Assembly (NCBI RefSeq): GCF_023487995.1
Contig: NZ_JAMFKN010000013.1
Span: 1 to 64,000, forward strand
From: Thermohalobaculum sediminis
GTDB taxonomy: Bacteria; Pseudomonadota; Alphaproteobacteria; Rhodobacterales; Rhodobacteraceae
Reading direction: 5' to 3'
DNA: 64,000 nt
Positions 1-8,194 of this stretch are shown piece after piece. Numbering within the stretch: the first letter of the stretch is position 1; each line of letters begins with the position of its first letter. Position numbers and translations under genes: made by a program. The notes beneath the pieces were generated by a model. The model was not told where the DNA came from. It saw only the letters and a list, made by a program, of their open reading frames with translations, and did not search any database.

Positions 1-75
1 GAAAGCATCGTCCGGATGGACCGAAGGCCGACCATGAACTAACAATCACCGTGGACCAATCAAGTTGGGCTGCTC
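1..75 (+). mobile_element. Probable 3' end of an insertion sequence
   Basis: The first ~75 bases are clearly lower in GC than what follows. In frame 1 they encode a short tail (E-S-I-V-R-M-D-R-R-P-T-M-N) ending at TAA 40-42, as expected for the C-terminus of a transposase gene. Recognisable SulP coding sequence begins only at about base 80. I infer that an IS end abuts, and cut, the SulP gene. The inverted repeat cannot be verified because its partner lies outside the window. Confidence 0.35.
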
Positions 76-1025
76 AGGCGCTGCTGATCTCGGTGATCGG
101 CTTCGTCGAGTCGGTGTCGGTCGCGCAGACGCTGGCGGCCAAGCGGCGCCAGCGGATCGTGCCGGATCAGGAGCTGGTGGGCCTTGGCGCCGCCAACCTT
201 GGCGCGGCCTTTACCGGCGGATATCCGGTGACAGGGGGCTTCGCGCGCTCGGTGGTCAATTTCGACGCGGGCGCCGAGACGCCGGCCGCGGGGATCTTCA
301 CCGCCATCGCCATCGGGGTGGCGACGCTGACGCTGACGCCGCTGCTCTATTTCCTGCCGAACGCGACGCTTGCGGCCACCATCGTCGTGGCGGTCCTCAG
401 CCTCGTGGACCTCGGCGCGCTGAGGCGGACCTGGACCTATTCGAAGGGCGACGGCCTCGCGCAGGCCGCGACCATCGCCGTGACGCTGGTGTCCGGCGTC
501 GAGGCGGGGGTGGTCGCGGGGGTCGTGCTGTCGGTGGTGCTGCATCTGTGGCGCACCTCGCATCCCCATTCCGCGGTGGTGGGGCAGGTGCCGGGGACCG
601 AGCATTTCCGCAACGTGACCCGCCACGAGGTGGTCACCGCGCCCGAGGTGTTCTCGCTGAGGGTGGACGAGAGCCTCTACTTCCCGAACGCGCGCTTCCT
701 CGAGGACCGCATCTACGACGCCGTTGCCGCCGATCCTGCGATCCGCCATGTCGTGCTGATGTGCCCGGCGGTGAACTTCATCGACAGCTCGGCGCTCGAG
801 GGCCTCGAGGCGATCAACCTGCGGCTGAGGGATGCAGGCGTCGCGCTGCATCTGTCCGAGGTCAAGGGGCCGGTGATGGACCGGCTGCGCCGCTCGCATT
901 TCCTCGAGGTGCTGTCGGGCCGGGTGTTCCTGACGCAGTACGACGCCTTCCACGCCTTGTCACCCGAGCTTGCCGAGCGCACGCTGCACGCGACCCGGGT
1001 CGACACGGCGAGGCGGCTGGCATGA
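51..1025 (+). CDS. SulP-family anion transporter, 5'-truncated (C-terminal half with STAS domain)
   Basis: This is the C-terminal half of a SulP sulfate/anion permease. The segment G-F-V-E-S-V-S-V-A-Q-T-L-A near residue 17, followed by the G-G-Y-P-V-T-G-G-F-A-R-S block, is typical of SulP core helices. Several membrane segments follow to about residue 165, and a cytoplasmic STAS domain occupies roughly 195-310. Full SulP proteins are about 550-600 residues, so the first half of the transport core is missing. The frame stays open to base 3, and GTG 51 is only the first plausible start. The join with low-GC sequence near base 75 suggests interruption by an IS, so the product is probably non-functional unless the gene continues correctly outside the window. 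The stop overlaps the next gene's ATG. Confidence 0.75.
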   Translation: MDQSSWAAQALLISVIGFVESVSVAQTLAAKRRQRIVPDQELVGLGAANLGAAFTGGYPVTGGFARSVVNFDAGAETPAAGIFTAIAIGVATLTLTPLLYFLPNATLAATIVVAVLSLVDLGALRRTWTYSKGDGLAQAATIAVTLVSGVEAGVVAGVVLSVVLHLWRTSHPHSAVVGQVPGTEHFRNVTRHEVVTAPEVFSLRVDESLYFPNARFLEDRIYDAVAADPAIRHVVLMCPAVNFIDSSALEGLEAINLRLRDAGVALHLSEVKGPVMDRLRRSHFLEVLSGRVFLTQYDAFHALSPELAERTLHATRVDTARRLA

Positions 1026-1687
1026 CGGAGACACTCGAGCAGGCGCTTGCCCGTGCCGCGCCTGACCTGCCTGCCGGCTTGCGCGCGGCAATCGCCGCGC
1101 GCGCAAGCCGCGTGCGCGTGGGCGACGGCTACCGGTTGTTCGGGCCGGGCGACCGGTCGGAGAGCTTCCTGATCCCGCTCGCCGGCGCCGTGCGGGTCGA
1201 GCACATGGGGCCAAGCGGGCGGTCGGTCGTGCTCTACCGTGTCGCGCCGGGCGAGAGCTGCGTGATGACCACCTCGTGCCTGCTGTCCGGCGCGCCCTAC
1301 GAGGCCTATGGCTATGCCGAGGGCGATGTCGAGGCCATCGCGCTGCCCGCACGCGCCTTCCGCGATCTCGTGGAGCATGAACCGGCCTTCCGCGACCTTG
1401 CCCTCAGCGTGTTCTCGCAGCGGATCATCGAGCTCGTCGACGTGATCGACGAGCTGCTGCTGCACCGCGTGGACCTGCGCCTTGCCGGCTGGCTGGCCGA
1501 GCGGGCAGGGCCGGAGGGTGTGATCGCAGCGACCCATCAGGCCATCGCGTCCGAGCTTGGCACCGCGCGCGAGGTGGTCTCGCGCATCCTCAAGGAGTTC
1601 GAGCGCCGCGGCTGGGTGAGCCTGACGCGCGGCGAGATCCGGGTCGAGGACGCCGGCGCGCTGAAATCCTTCGCCGCCGCGCGCTGA
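1022..1687 (+). CDS. Crp/Fnr-family transcriptional regulator with a central cysteine pair
   Basis: A 221-residue regulator. The N-terminal cyclic-nucleotide-type beta-barrel spans about 15-125, followed by a long dimer helix and a C-terminal winged helix with recognition helix G-T-A-R-E-V-V-S-R-I-L near residue 180. The four-Cys iron-sulfur arrangement of FNR is absent. Instead two cysteines six residues apart (C-V-M-T-T-S-C, near residues 80-86) lie in the sensor barrel. The start overlaps the SulP stop (ATGA), so the two are translationally coupled. A DUF2892 protein and a rhodanese follow directly, so a role in sensing sulfur compounds or redox state is plausible but inferred. The E-V-V-S-R helix is compatible with binding TTGA-N6-TCAA palindromes such as those at 9593, 15597 and 16212; no direct evidence links them. 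Confidence 0.85.
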   Translation: MTETLEQALARAAPDLPAGLRAAIAARASRVRVGDGYRLFGPGDRSESFLIPLAGAVRVEHMGPSGRSVVLYRVAPGESCVMTTSCLLSGAPYEAYGYAEGDVEAIALPARAFRDLVEHEPAFRDLALSVFSQRIIELVDVIDELLLHRVDLRLAGWLAERAGPEGVIAATHQAIASELGTAREVVSRILKEFERRGWVSLTRGEIRVEDAGALKSFAAAR

Positions 1688-1763
1688 CGGTGACGACGTC
1701 ACTGACCGCGCGGCGCGATCGCGCGAGACTTGCGCGCATGACACCGCGAGAGGGAGAATCGCC

Positions 1764-1958
1764 ATGAAGTTCACCGCCAATGTCGGCACCACCGACCGCA
1801 TCCTGCGGATCGTGCTCGGCCTTCTGCTGATCGGCCTTGCGCTGGGCGGCCAGATCGGCGTCGGGGGCTGGATCGGCGTCGTGCCGCTGGCCACCGCGTT
1901 CCTCAGGTTCTGCCCGGCCTATGCGATCTTCGGCATCCGCACCTGCAAGGAATGCTGA
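1764..1958 (+). CDS. DUF2892 (YgaP-like) small membrane protein
   Basis: A 64-residue inner-membrane protein with two hydrophobic segments (about 12-28 and 33-48). It ends with the family pattern R-F-C-P-A-Y-A ... G-I-R-T-C-K-E-C, which leaves three cysteines near the membrane face. In E. coli YgaP this domain is fused to a rhodanese; here a separate rhodanese gene starts 31 bp downstream, so the pair is a split equivalent. A good ribosome binding site (GAGAGGGAG) precedes the ATG. It probably takes part in handling persulfide or sulfane sulfur at the membrane, as an inference from family and neighbours. Confidence 0.85.
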   Translation: MKFTANVGTTDRILRIVLGLLLIGLALGGQIGVGGWIGVVPLATAFLRFCPAYAIFGIRTCKEC

Positions 1959-1989
1959 GGGGCGCGGGGAAACGGGAAAGGAGACCGAC

Positions 1990-2586
1990 ATGCTGAAGGC
2001 CATGCTGACCGCGGGCGCGCTGGCGCTCGGGCTGACTGCTGCGGCCGGGGCGGCCGAGATCCGCTCGAGCGTCGATGCCGCGACGCTCGACAAGGAAAAG
2101 GCAACGCCGCTGGGCCTCTACCTCACGCCCAGGGACGCGCACGCGGCGCTGACGGCCGATCCCGCGATCGTGTTCGTCGATGTGCGCGACCCCATCGAGG
2201 TGGCCTTCGTGGGCCACCCGCAGGGGATGGACGCCAATATTCCGGTGAAGATCGCGACCCACGACTTCGACGCGAAGAAGGGCAGCTACGCGATGAAGGA
2301 TAACGCGAGCTTCGTGGCCGAAGTCGAGCGGTTGATGGCCCGCGAAGGCCGCGGCAAGGCCGATCCGGTGTTCGTGATGTGCCGCTCGGGCGGGCGCGCG
2401 GCCGATGCGGCCAAGTTGCTGGCGGCGGAGGGGTTCACCAATGTCTGGAACCTCGTGGAAGGCTTCGAGGGCGACATGGACAAGCCGACCGGGCAGCGCA
2501 GCGTCAATGGCTGGCGCAACGCGGGCCTGCCCTGGTCCTACAAGCTGGACGCATCGGCGGCCTGGCAGCCCCCCGCCGCGAACTGA
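1990..2586 (+). CDS. Exported rhodanese-like sulfurtransferase
   Basis: A 198-residue protein with a cleavable signal peptide (about residues 1-21, ending A-A-G-A-A-E) and one rhodanese domain. The active-site loop is C-R-S-G-G-R, with the catalytic Cys near residue 126, preceded by the usual V-F-V-D-V-R-D strand near residue 58. It is therefore a periplasmic single-domain sulfurtransferase carrying a persulfide on that Cys. I chose ATG 1990 over upstream in-frame codons because it begins the signal peptide and follows a GGAGACC-type ribosome site. It lies just behind the DUF2892 gene, matching the YgaP domain pair, and upstream of cydAB. Confidence 0.87.
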   Translation: MLKAMLTAGALALGLTAAAGAAEIRSSVDAATLDKEKATPLGLYLTPRDAHAALTADPAIVFVDVRDPIEVAFVGHPQGMDANIPVKIATHDFDAKKGSYAMKDNASFVAEVERLMAREGRGKADPVFVMCRSGGRAADAAKLLAAEGFTNVWNLVEGFEGDMDKPTGQRSVNGWRNAGLPWSYKLDASAAWQPPAAN

Positions 2587-2716
2587 GGCGCCCGTGCCTG
2601 CGGCCTGGCGGGTTGCCCGACGGCAGGCAATGCGGCACGCTGCCACCACGTGCCCGGCCCCGTGAGGGTCCGGGCCGAGCGCCGCTGGCCGGAGGCGATG
2701 CGCGGGAGGTAACGCC

Positions 2717-4132
2717 ATGTTCCTCGGGTTCGACGCCCTCGAGCTCGCCCGCTTCCAGTTCGCGTTCACGGTTTCGGCGCACATCATCTTCCCGGCCTTC
2801 ACCATCGGGCTCGCGAGCTATCTCGCGGTGCTCGAGGGCCTGTGGCTGCGCAGCGGCGACGACGCCTATCTGCGCGTCTTCGAGTACTGGAAGACGATCT
2901 TCGCCGTGGTGTTCGGCATGGGGGTCGTGTCGGGCATCGTGATGTCCTACCAGTTCGGCACGAACTGGTCGGTGTTCTCGGACAAGGCGGGGCCAGTGAT
3001 CGGCCCGCTGATGGGATACGAGGTGCTGTCCGCCTTCTTCCTCGAGGCGGGGTTCCTCGGCGTGATGCTGTTCGGCCGCGACAAGGTCGGGCGGGGGCTG
3101 CACTTCTTCGCCACGCTGATGGTGGCCATCGGAACGCTGTTCTCGGCCTTCTGGATCCTCAGCGTGAACTCGTGGATGCAGACGCCCGCCGGCTACGCGA
3201 TCAACGAGGCCGGGCAGTTCGTGCCCGACAACTGGTGGGCGGCGGTGTTCAACCCTTCGTTCCCCTATCGTCTGACCCACATGGTGCTGGCCGCCTATCT
3301 CACCACCGCCTTCGTCGTGGGCGCGGTGGGCGCATGGCACCTGCTGCGCGACCGGACGAACCGGGGGGCGTGGATCATGTTCTCGATGGCGATGTGGATG
3401 GCGCTGATCGTGGCGCCCGTGCAGATCGTTGCGGGCGACCTGCACGGGCTCAACACGCTTGAATACCAGCCTGCCAAGGTCGCCGCGATCGAGGGGCACT
3501 ACGATGGGCACCCGGAAGGCGCCGCGCCGTTGATCCTGTTCGGGATTCCGGACGACGAGGCGGCGTCGATCCGCCATACGCTCGAGATTCCCTATCTTTC
3601 CTCGCTGATCCTCACGCATGACCTGACCTCGCCGCTGCCGGGGCTGAGGGATTTTCCGCCCGGGGATCGCCCGCCCGCGGAATTGATCTTCTGGACCTTC
3701 CGCATCATGGTGGCGGTGGGCTTCGCCATGGTGGCGCTGGGCCTCTGGTCGGCCTGGGCGCGGTGCCGCGGGCGGCTCGACGCCTCGCGCTCGCTCCATC
3801 GCGCCGCGGTGGCGATGGGGCCAAGCGGGTTCCTCGCGGTGCTGTGCGGCTGGATCACCACCGAGGTCGGCCGCCAGCCCTGGACCGTCCACGGCCTGTT
3901 GCGGACCGCCGACAGCGTCTCGCCGCTGGGCGCACCAGCGGTCGGAACCTCGCTGCTGGTGTTCATTGCGGTCTATTTCGTGGTGTTCGGGGCAGGGACC
4001 GCCTACGTGCTGCGCCTGATGGGCAGGTCGCCCGGCGGCGGCGATGACATTTCGATCCTCGGACCCACCCGCAGCGCGGGGATCACGCCGGCGCTGTCGG
4101 TCGGACGGCGCGGTCGCGGCGCGGCGGGCTGA
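2717..4132 (+). CDS. cydA: Cytochrome bd-type ubiquinol oxidase subunit I
   Basis: The 471-residue quinol-oxidising subunit of a bd-type terminal oxidase in the inner membrane. It oxidises ubiquinol and reduces O2 to water without pumping protons. Visible landmarks are the heme-ligand His in F-T-V-S-A-H (residue 22, equivalent to E. coli His19), a second in P-Y-R-L-T-H (residue 188), and the diagnostic G-R-Q-P-W. The loop after D-L-H-G-L-N is short, which fits the cyanide-insensitive (CIO) subfamily and not the long-Q-loop E. coli type. Start ATG follows GGGAGG. cydB begins 10 bp downstream, so the two form an operon. No FNR-type box was seen in the 130 bp upstream. Confidence 0.95.
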   Translation: MFLGFDALELARFQFAFTVSAHIIFPAFTIGLASYLAVLEGLWLRSGDDAYLRVFEYWKTIFAVVFGMGVVSGIVMSYQFGTNWSVFSDKAGPVIGPLMGYEVLSAFFLEAGFLGVMLFGRDKVGRGLHFFATLMVAIGTLFSAFWILSVNSWMQTPAGYAINEAGQFVPDNWWAAVFNPSFPYRLTHMVLAAYLTTAFVVGAVGAWHLLRDRTNRGAWIMFSMAMWMALIVAPVQIVAGDLHGLNTLEYQPAKVAAIEGHYDGHPEGAAPLILFGIPDDEAASIRHTLEIPYLSSLILTHDLTSPLPGLRDFPPGDRPPAELIFWTFRIMVAVGFAMVALGLWSAWARCRGRLDASRSLHRAAVAMGPSGFLAVLCGWITTEVGRQPWTVHGLLRTADSVSPLGAPAVGTSLLVFIAVYFVVFGAGTAYVLRLMGRSPGGGDDISILGPTRSAGITPALSVGRRGRGAAG

Positions 4133-4142
4133 GGAGGGAGTG

Positions 4143-5147
4143 ATGGAACTCGATCTACCCTTCATCTGGGCCGGGCTGATCGCCTTCGCGGTGCTGGCCT
4201 ACGTGATCCTCGACGGCTTCGATCTCGGGGTCGGGATCCTCTCGCCGACCTTCAGGGCCGAGGCGGACCGCGAGCTTGCGATGAACACGATCGCCCCGGT
4301 CTGGGACGGCAACGAGACCTGGCTGGTGCTGGGCGGCGGGGGGCTGCTCGCGGTGTTCCCGCTGGCCTATGCGATCGTGATGCCCGCGCTCTACGCGCCG
4401 ATCATTGCGATGCTTATGGGGCTGATCTTCCGCGGCGTCGCATTCGAGTTCATCCACCGCGCGCGGCGCACGCGCGTGCTGTGGGAATGGGGCTTCGCGT
4501 TTGGCTCGCTGGTCGCGGCGTTCTCGCAGGGGATCGCGCTTGGCGCGCTGGTGCAGGGCATCGACGTCGAGGGCCGTGCCTATGCCGGCGGCTGGTGGGA
4601 CTGGCTGACGCCGTTCTCGGTGCTGACGGGCGTCGCGCTTGTCGTGGGCTATGCGCTGCTGGGCGCGACCTGGCTGGTGATGAAGACCTCGGGGCCCGTC
4701 CAGCGCGCCGCGCGGCGGCATGCCTGGCGGGCGGGCGCGGGGACCGTGGGGCTGATCGGCGTCGTGAGCCTCGTCACGCCCTTCCTCGAGCCGCAATACG
4801 CGGCTCGCTGGTTCGCCTGGCCGACGGCGATCTTCTCGGTGATCGTGCCGGCGCTGGTGCTGGGCTGCGCGTGGCTTCTGTTCGCGGGGCTGAGGGGGCA
4901 GGCCGATCGGCAGCCGTTCTTCGCGTCGCTGGGGCTTTTCGTGCTGTCGTTCATCGGGCTCGGGATCAGCTTCTATCCCAACATCGTGCCGCCCGGCCTG
5001 AGCATCTGGGCGGCGGCCGCACCGGATGCGAGCCTTGCGTTCCTGCTCGTCGGCGCGCTGGTGCTGATCCCGATGATCCTGGGCTACACTGCCCATGCCT
5101 ATTGGGTGTTCCGCGGCAAGGTCGATCCAGGCGAGGGCTATCACTGA
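4143..5147 (+). CDS. cydB: Cytochrome bd-type ubiquinol oxidase subunit II
   Basis: A 334-residue, mostly helical membrane protein and partner of CydA. The N-terminal Y-V-I-L-D-G-F-D-L-G-V-G-I-L motif and the following W-D-G-N-E-T-W-L-V motif are hallmarks of CydB. ATG 4143 was chosen because it follows GAGGAGGGAG and starts at the canonical N-terminus; an upstream in-frame ATG at 4044 would overlap the end of cydA. The stop codon shares one base with the start of the DUF2474 gene. Confidence 0.95.
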   Translation: MELDLPFIWAGLIAFAVLAYVILDGFDLGVGILSPTFRAEADRELAMNTIAPVWDGNETWLVLGGGGLLAVFPLAYAIVMPALYAPIIAMLMGLIFRGVAFEFIHRARRTRVLWEWGFAFGSLVAAFSQGIALGALVQGIDVEGRAYAGGWWDWLTPFSVLTGVALVVGYALLGATWLVMKTSGPVQRAARRHAWRAGAGTVGLIGVVSLVTPFLEPQYAARWFAWPTAIFSVIVPALVLGCAWLLFAGLRGQADRQPFFASLGLFVLSFIGLGISFYPNIVPPGLSIWAAAAPDASLAFLLVGALVLIPMILGYTAHAYWVFRGKVDPGEGYH

Positions 5148-5251
5148 TGCGCGGCGCTCTTGGGCGCCTGGGCTGGTTCGTCCTGCTCTGGGCGCTGGGG
5201 GTCGCAGCGGTTGCGGCGGTGGGGCTGGCGATCAGGCTGGTGCTGGACTGA
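5147..5251 (+). CDS. DUF2474 small subunit of cytochrome bd oxidase
   Basis: A 34-residue protein with one membrane helix (W-F-V-L-L-W-A-L-G-V-A-A-V-A) and a basic N-terminus. The TGATG arrangement means its ATG uses the last base of the cydB stop, so it is translationally coupled. Short single-helix proteins at this position (CydX/DUF2474) are known accessory subunits that stabilise bd oxidases. The pattern G-R-L-G-W-F-V and the length fit DUF2474 better than E. coli CydX. Confidence 0.8.
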   Translation: MRGALGRLGWFVLLWALGVAAVAAVGLAIRLVLD

Positions 5252-5362
5252 TCCCGGCGCGCGCTGGACGCGGGGTGCGGGGCTGGTGTATTCGCGGCCA
5301 TGTCTCGGCACACCGCCGACCCGGGCGCGCCACGCGCCAACCATCATCAGGGGAGCACCGCC

Positions 5363-5701
5363 ATGATCGAACGCCACCACACCGGCAAGCGCATGAGCCA
5401 GATCGTCAAGCATGGCGGGATCGTCTATCTCGCCGGGCAGGTGGGCGAGGGCGAGACCGTGGCCGACCAGACCCGCGACTGCCTGGCCGAGATCGACCGC
5501 CTGCTGGCCGAGGCGGGCTCGGGCCGCGACAAGATCCTGCAGGCGATCGTCTGGCTCGCCGACATCGCCGATTACGACGAGATGAACTCGGTCTGGGACG
5601 CCTGGGTGCCTGAGGGCCATGCCCCGGCGCGCGCTTGCGGCGAGGCGAAGCTCGCGGCGCCCAAGTACCGCGTCGAGGTCATCGTCACCGCCGCCGCCTG
5701 A
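5363..5701 (+). CDS. RidA-family (YjgF/YER057c) enamine/imine deaminase
   Basis: A 112-residue RidA-family protein, which typically forms trimers that hydrolyse reactive enamine/imine intermediates from PLP enzymes. The family core A-G-Q-V-G-E and the P-A-R-A-C segment are present; Arg90 corresponds to the substrate-binding arginine of active RidA proteins. Start ATG follows GGGGAGC. The next gene is a D-amino-acid dehydrogenase, whose imino-acid products are RidA substrates, so the pair makes biochemical sense. RidA and DadA-type genes are often adjacent in proteobacteria. Confidence 0.85.
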   Translation: MIERHHTGKRMSQIVKHGGIVYLAGQVGEGETVADQTRDCLAEIDRLLAEAGSGRDKILQAIVWLADIADYDEMNSVWDAWVPEGHAPARACGEAKLAAPKYRVEVIVTAAA

Positions 5702-5782
5702 CCGCGCTTTCCCCTTTCGCCGCGCGCGCGGGGCCTGCATCCTGAGCCGGGGCCGCCGGTCCCGGAGCTTGGAGGGTTTACC

Positions 5783-7039
5783 ATGAAGGCCATCGTGCTC
5801 GGTGCCGGCGTGATCGGCGTCACCACCGCCTGGTATCTCGCCCGCGCGGGGGTCGAGGTGCTGGTGCTCGACCGCCAGCCGGGGCCTGGGATGGAGACGA
5901 GCTTCGCCAATGCGGGCGAGCTCAGCTACGGCATGACCTCGCCCTGGGCGGCGCCCGGCGTGCCGAAGAAGGCGCTCAGGTGGCTGTTTATGCGCCACCG
6001 GCCGCTGTTCATCTGGCCGCTGATCAGCCCCGCCATGTGGGCCTGGGGCGCGCGGATGCTGCTGAACTGCAACGCGGCGTCCTACCGGCTGAACAAGGGC
6101 CGGATGGTGCGGATCTCGAACTACAGCCGCGATGCGCTGCCGGACCTGCTGGCCGAGGTGCCGCTGGACTTCGACATGCGCGAGCAGGGGACGCTGCAGC
6201 TCTTCCGCACCGAGAAGCAGGTCAAGGCGTCGAAGGCCGACCAGGAGGTGCTGGCCGAGTTCGGCTCGCCCTTCGAGGTGCTGGACCGCGACGGCTGCAT
6301 CGCGGCCGAGCCGGGGCTTGCCCATGTCGCGGGCAAGTTCGTGGGTGGCCTGCGGCTGACCGCCGACCGCACCGGCGACTGCCGGATGTTCACGCTGGCG
6401 CTGGCGGAGAAGGCGGCCGGGCGGGGCGTGACCTTCCGCTATGGCGTCACGATCAGGGAACTCGCGATCGAGGGCGGGCGCATCGCGGGCGTGGTGACCG
6501 ACCAGGGGCGCGAGACGGCGGACACCTATGTCTGCTGCCTCGGGCCCTATGCGCCGATCCTGCTCAGGACGGCGGGGATCCGCCTGCCGATCTACCCGAT
6601 CAAGGGCTACTCGATCACGCTGCCGGTGACCGACGCCACCGCGGCGCCGCAATCGACCATCATGGACGAGACCCACAAGGTCGCGATCACGCGGCTGGGC
6701 GACCGCATCCGCGTGGCCGGGCAGGCCGAGATCATCGGCTACAACCGCAAGCTGGGCGCCCATGCCACCGACACGGTGCGTTACGTGGTGAGCGACCTGT
6801 TCCCCAGGGGCGGCGACGTCGCGCGGGCCGAGGGCTGGACCGGACTGCGGCCGATGACGCCGGACGGCACGCCGGTAATCGGCCCCACCCGCTATCCCAA
6901 CCTGTTTCTCAACACCGGGCACGGGACGCTGGGCTGGACGATGGCGGCCGGATCGGGCCGCGCGGTGGCCGACGTGGTGCTGGGCCGCACGCCCGAGATC
7001 GATCTCGACGGGCTCACCGCCGCGCGCTACGGCCAGTAG
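5783..7039 (+). CDS. dadA: DadA-like D-amino acid dehydrogenase
   Basis: A 418-residue FAD-dependent oxidoreductase of the DAO superfamily, of the usual DadA length. The N-terminal Rossmann motif is G-A-G-V-I-G (residues 7-12), followed by V-L-V-L-D-R; the C-terminal FAD motif is N-T-G-H-G-T-L-G-W-T. The Y-P-I-K-G-Y-S-I-T segment near residue 273 is typical of DadA. The enzyme deaminates D-amino acids to 2-oxo acids at the membrane and feeds electrons to the quinone pool. RidA upstream would clear the imine. Ribosome site TTGGAGG precedes the ATG. Exact substrate cannot be told from sequence. Confidence 0.87.
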   Translation: MKAIVLGAGVIGVTTAWYLARAGVEVLVLDRQPGPGMETSFANAGELSYGMTSPWAAPGVPKKALRWLFMRHRPLFIWPLISPAMWAWGARMLLNCNAASYRLNKGRMVRISNYSRDALPDLLAEVPLDFDMREQGTLQLFRTEKQVKASKADQEVLAEFGSPFEVLDRDGCIAAEPGLAHVAGKFVGGLRLTADRTGDCRMFTLALAEKAAGRGVTFRYGVTIRELAIEGGRIAGVVTDQGRETADTYVCCLGPYAPILLRTAGIRLPIYPIKGYSITLPVTDATAAPQSTIMDETHKVAITRLGDRIRVAGQAEIIGYNRKLGAHATDTVRYVVSDLFPRGGDVARAEGWTGLRPMTPDGTPVIGPTRYPNLFLNTGHGTLGWTMAAGSGRAVADVVLGRTPEIDLDGLTAARYGQ

Positions 7040-7058
7040 CGGGGCATCGCGGCGGAGG

Positions 7059-7084
7059 GGCGCCCGGACGGCCAGCCGGGCGCC
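7059..7084. terminator. Bidirectional GC-rich hairpin between convergent genes
   Basis: A perfect 9-bp stem (GGCGCCCGG / CCGGGCGCC) with an 8-base loop lies between the convergent dadA and lipoprotein genes. There is no T-run, so intrinsic termination is only likely. Confidence 0.45.
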
Positions 7085-7087
7085 GGG

Positions 7088-8050
7088 TCACTGGCGCCCC
7101 TGCTGCTGGCGCCGCATCTGTTCGAGGATCTCGGCCGAGCGGTTGCCGCGATCGTCGGTGCGGGGGCCGCGTCCCCCATCTTCGGGCCTGCCTGCGCCTT
7201 GCGATGTGTCCCGTCGGGCCTCCTCGGCGCGGCCACGCTCGCGCTGCGCGTCGTTCTGGCGCTCGCGGTCCGTCCGGCCAGATGTGTCGGGCTGCCGGTT
7301 GCGGTCCGGCCGGCCGGAGCTGTCGGGCTGCCGGTCGCGTCCGCGCCCGCGTTCGGCCTCGCGCTGGCGCTCGACCCGCTGCTGGCGGTCGCGCTCAGCT
7401 TCGCGCCGCCGGTCGTCGGCGCGCTCGCGGTCCGCTCGGCGCTCGCGGTCCCGTTCCTGCTCGCGCTCGCGCGAGAGCTGGCGCTGGCGCTCGACCTCCT
7501 GCTCGCGCTCGCGGCGGCGTGTGCGTTCGTCCTCGCGCTCGCGCTCGCGGCTGCGCTGTTCCTCGCGCTCGCGGCGGTCGCGGTCCCCGCGCTGTTCGCT
7601 GTCGACGCGGCGGCGGATCTCCTCCTGCCGCTCGCGCAGGCGGCGGCGCTCCTCCTCGGTCTCGCGCCTCAGGTCGCGTTCCGGGCGCCGGCGCCAGTCG
7701 TCGCTGTCCGCGCGGTAGCGGCGGCGGTGATCGTCGTTGCGGTCGTAGGGCCGCTGGTCGCGGACATAGATCACGTGCCGGTCGACCGGGCGAAGGTAGA
7801 TGTGCCGAGGCAGGCTGCGGACGCGATACCACCGCGACCTGTCCCAGTAATAGTAATATCCACTGTAGACATGGAAATACACGTTCACGGATGGATAATA
7901 ATAATATTCGTAGAATGGTTCATTGTAGACATAGGCCCGACGGCGCGGATAGTAGTAATCGTCGTCATAGACCGGCGCGCAGGCCGCCAGTCCGGCGCCC
8001 GACAGGATGGCGCTCCCGGCAAGGAGCCGCATGAAGCCGCGTCTGTGCAT
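7088..8050 (-). CDS. Lipoprotein with Tyr-rich N-region and Arg/Glu-rich low-complexity tail
   Basis: A 320-residue protein of unknown function. It starts with a basic signal segment and a lipobox ending L-A-A-C near residue 23, so it should be lipid-anchored. Next comes a Tyr/Asp-rich stretch (about 26-75) with Y-Y-Y-Y clusters. From about residue 110 to the end the sequence is almost wholly R, E, D and Q in a heptad-like pattern, predicting a long charged helix or coiled coil. I chose the ATG at 8050, which is preceded by GGAGGG; an earlier in-frame codon would lengthen the N-terminus before the signal. The opposite strand is open for hundreds of codons here, a side effect of the repetitive GC-rich codons. 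It may be a periplasmic spacer or RNA/polyanion-binding protein, but nothing in the sequence decides this. Confidence 0.7.
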   Translation of the reverse strand: MHRRGFMRLLAGSAILSGAGLAACAPVYDDDYYYPRRRAYVYNEPFYEYYYYPSVNVYFHVYSGYYYYWDRSRWYRVRSLPRHIYLRPVDRHVIYVRDQRPYDRNDDHRRRYRADSDDWRRRPERDLRRETEEERRRLRERQEEIRRRVDSEQRGDRDRREREEQRSREREREDERTRRREREQEVERQRQLSREREQERDRERRADRERADDRRREAERDRQQRVERQREAERGRGRDRQPDSSGRPDRNRQPDTSGRTDRERQNDAQRERGRAEEARRDTSQGAGRPEDGGRGPRTDDRGNRSAEILEQMRRQQQGRQ

Positions 8051-8194
8051 GTCGCTCGCCCTCCACGAGGCAGGATGGGCAAGCCGCCTTGCCCGTCGCA
8101 TCTTTCACGCACGACCAGCCGATCCCCGTCGCGGGCCGCGTCGATCATGCACCTAGGCGTGCGCCGCCATTGGTCTACCTGCGGACGGGGGACC

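Noticed and set aside
1690-1702. GTGACGACGTCAC dyad before the DUF2892 gene
   Set aside because: Only 5-bp arms, not matching the TTGA-type boxes seen elsewhere; too weak to report as a site.
2620-2660. Possible TTG-N12-CAA site upstream of cydA
   Set aside because: Spacing and arms do not fit FNR, RegA or CRP patterns, so no regulatory claim is made.
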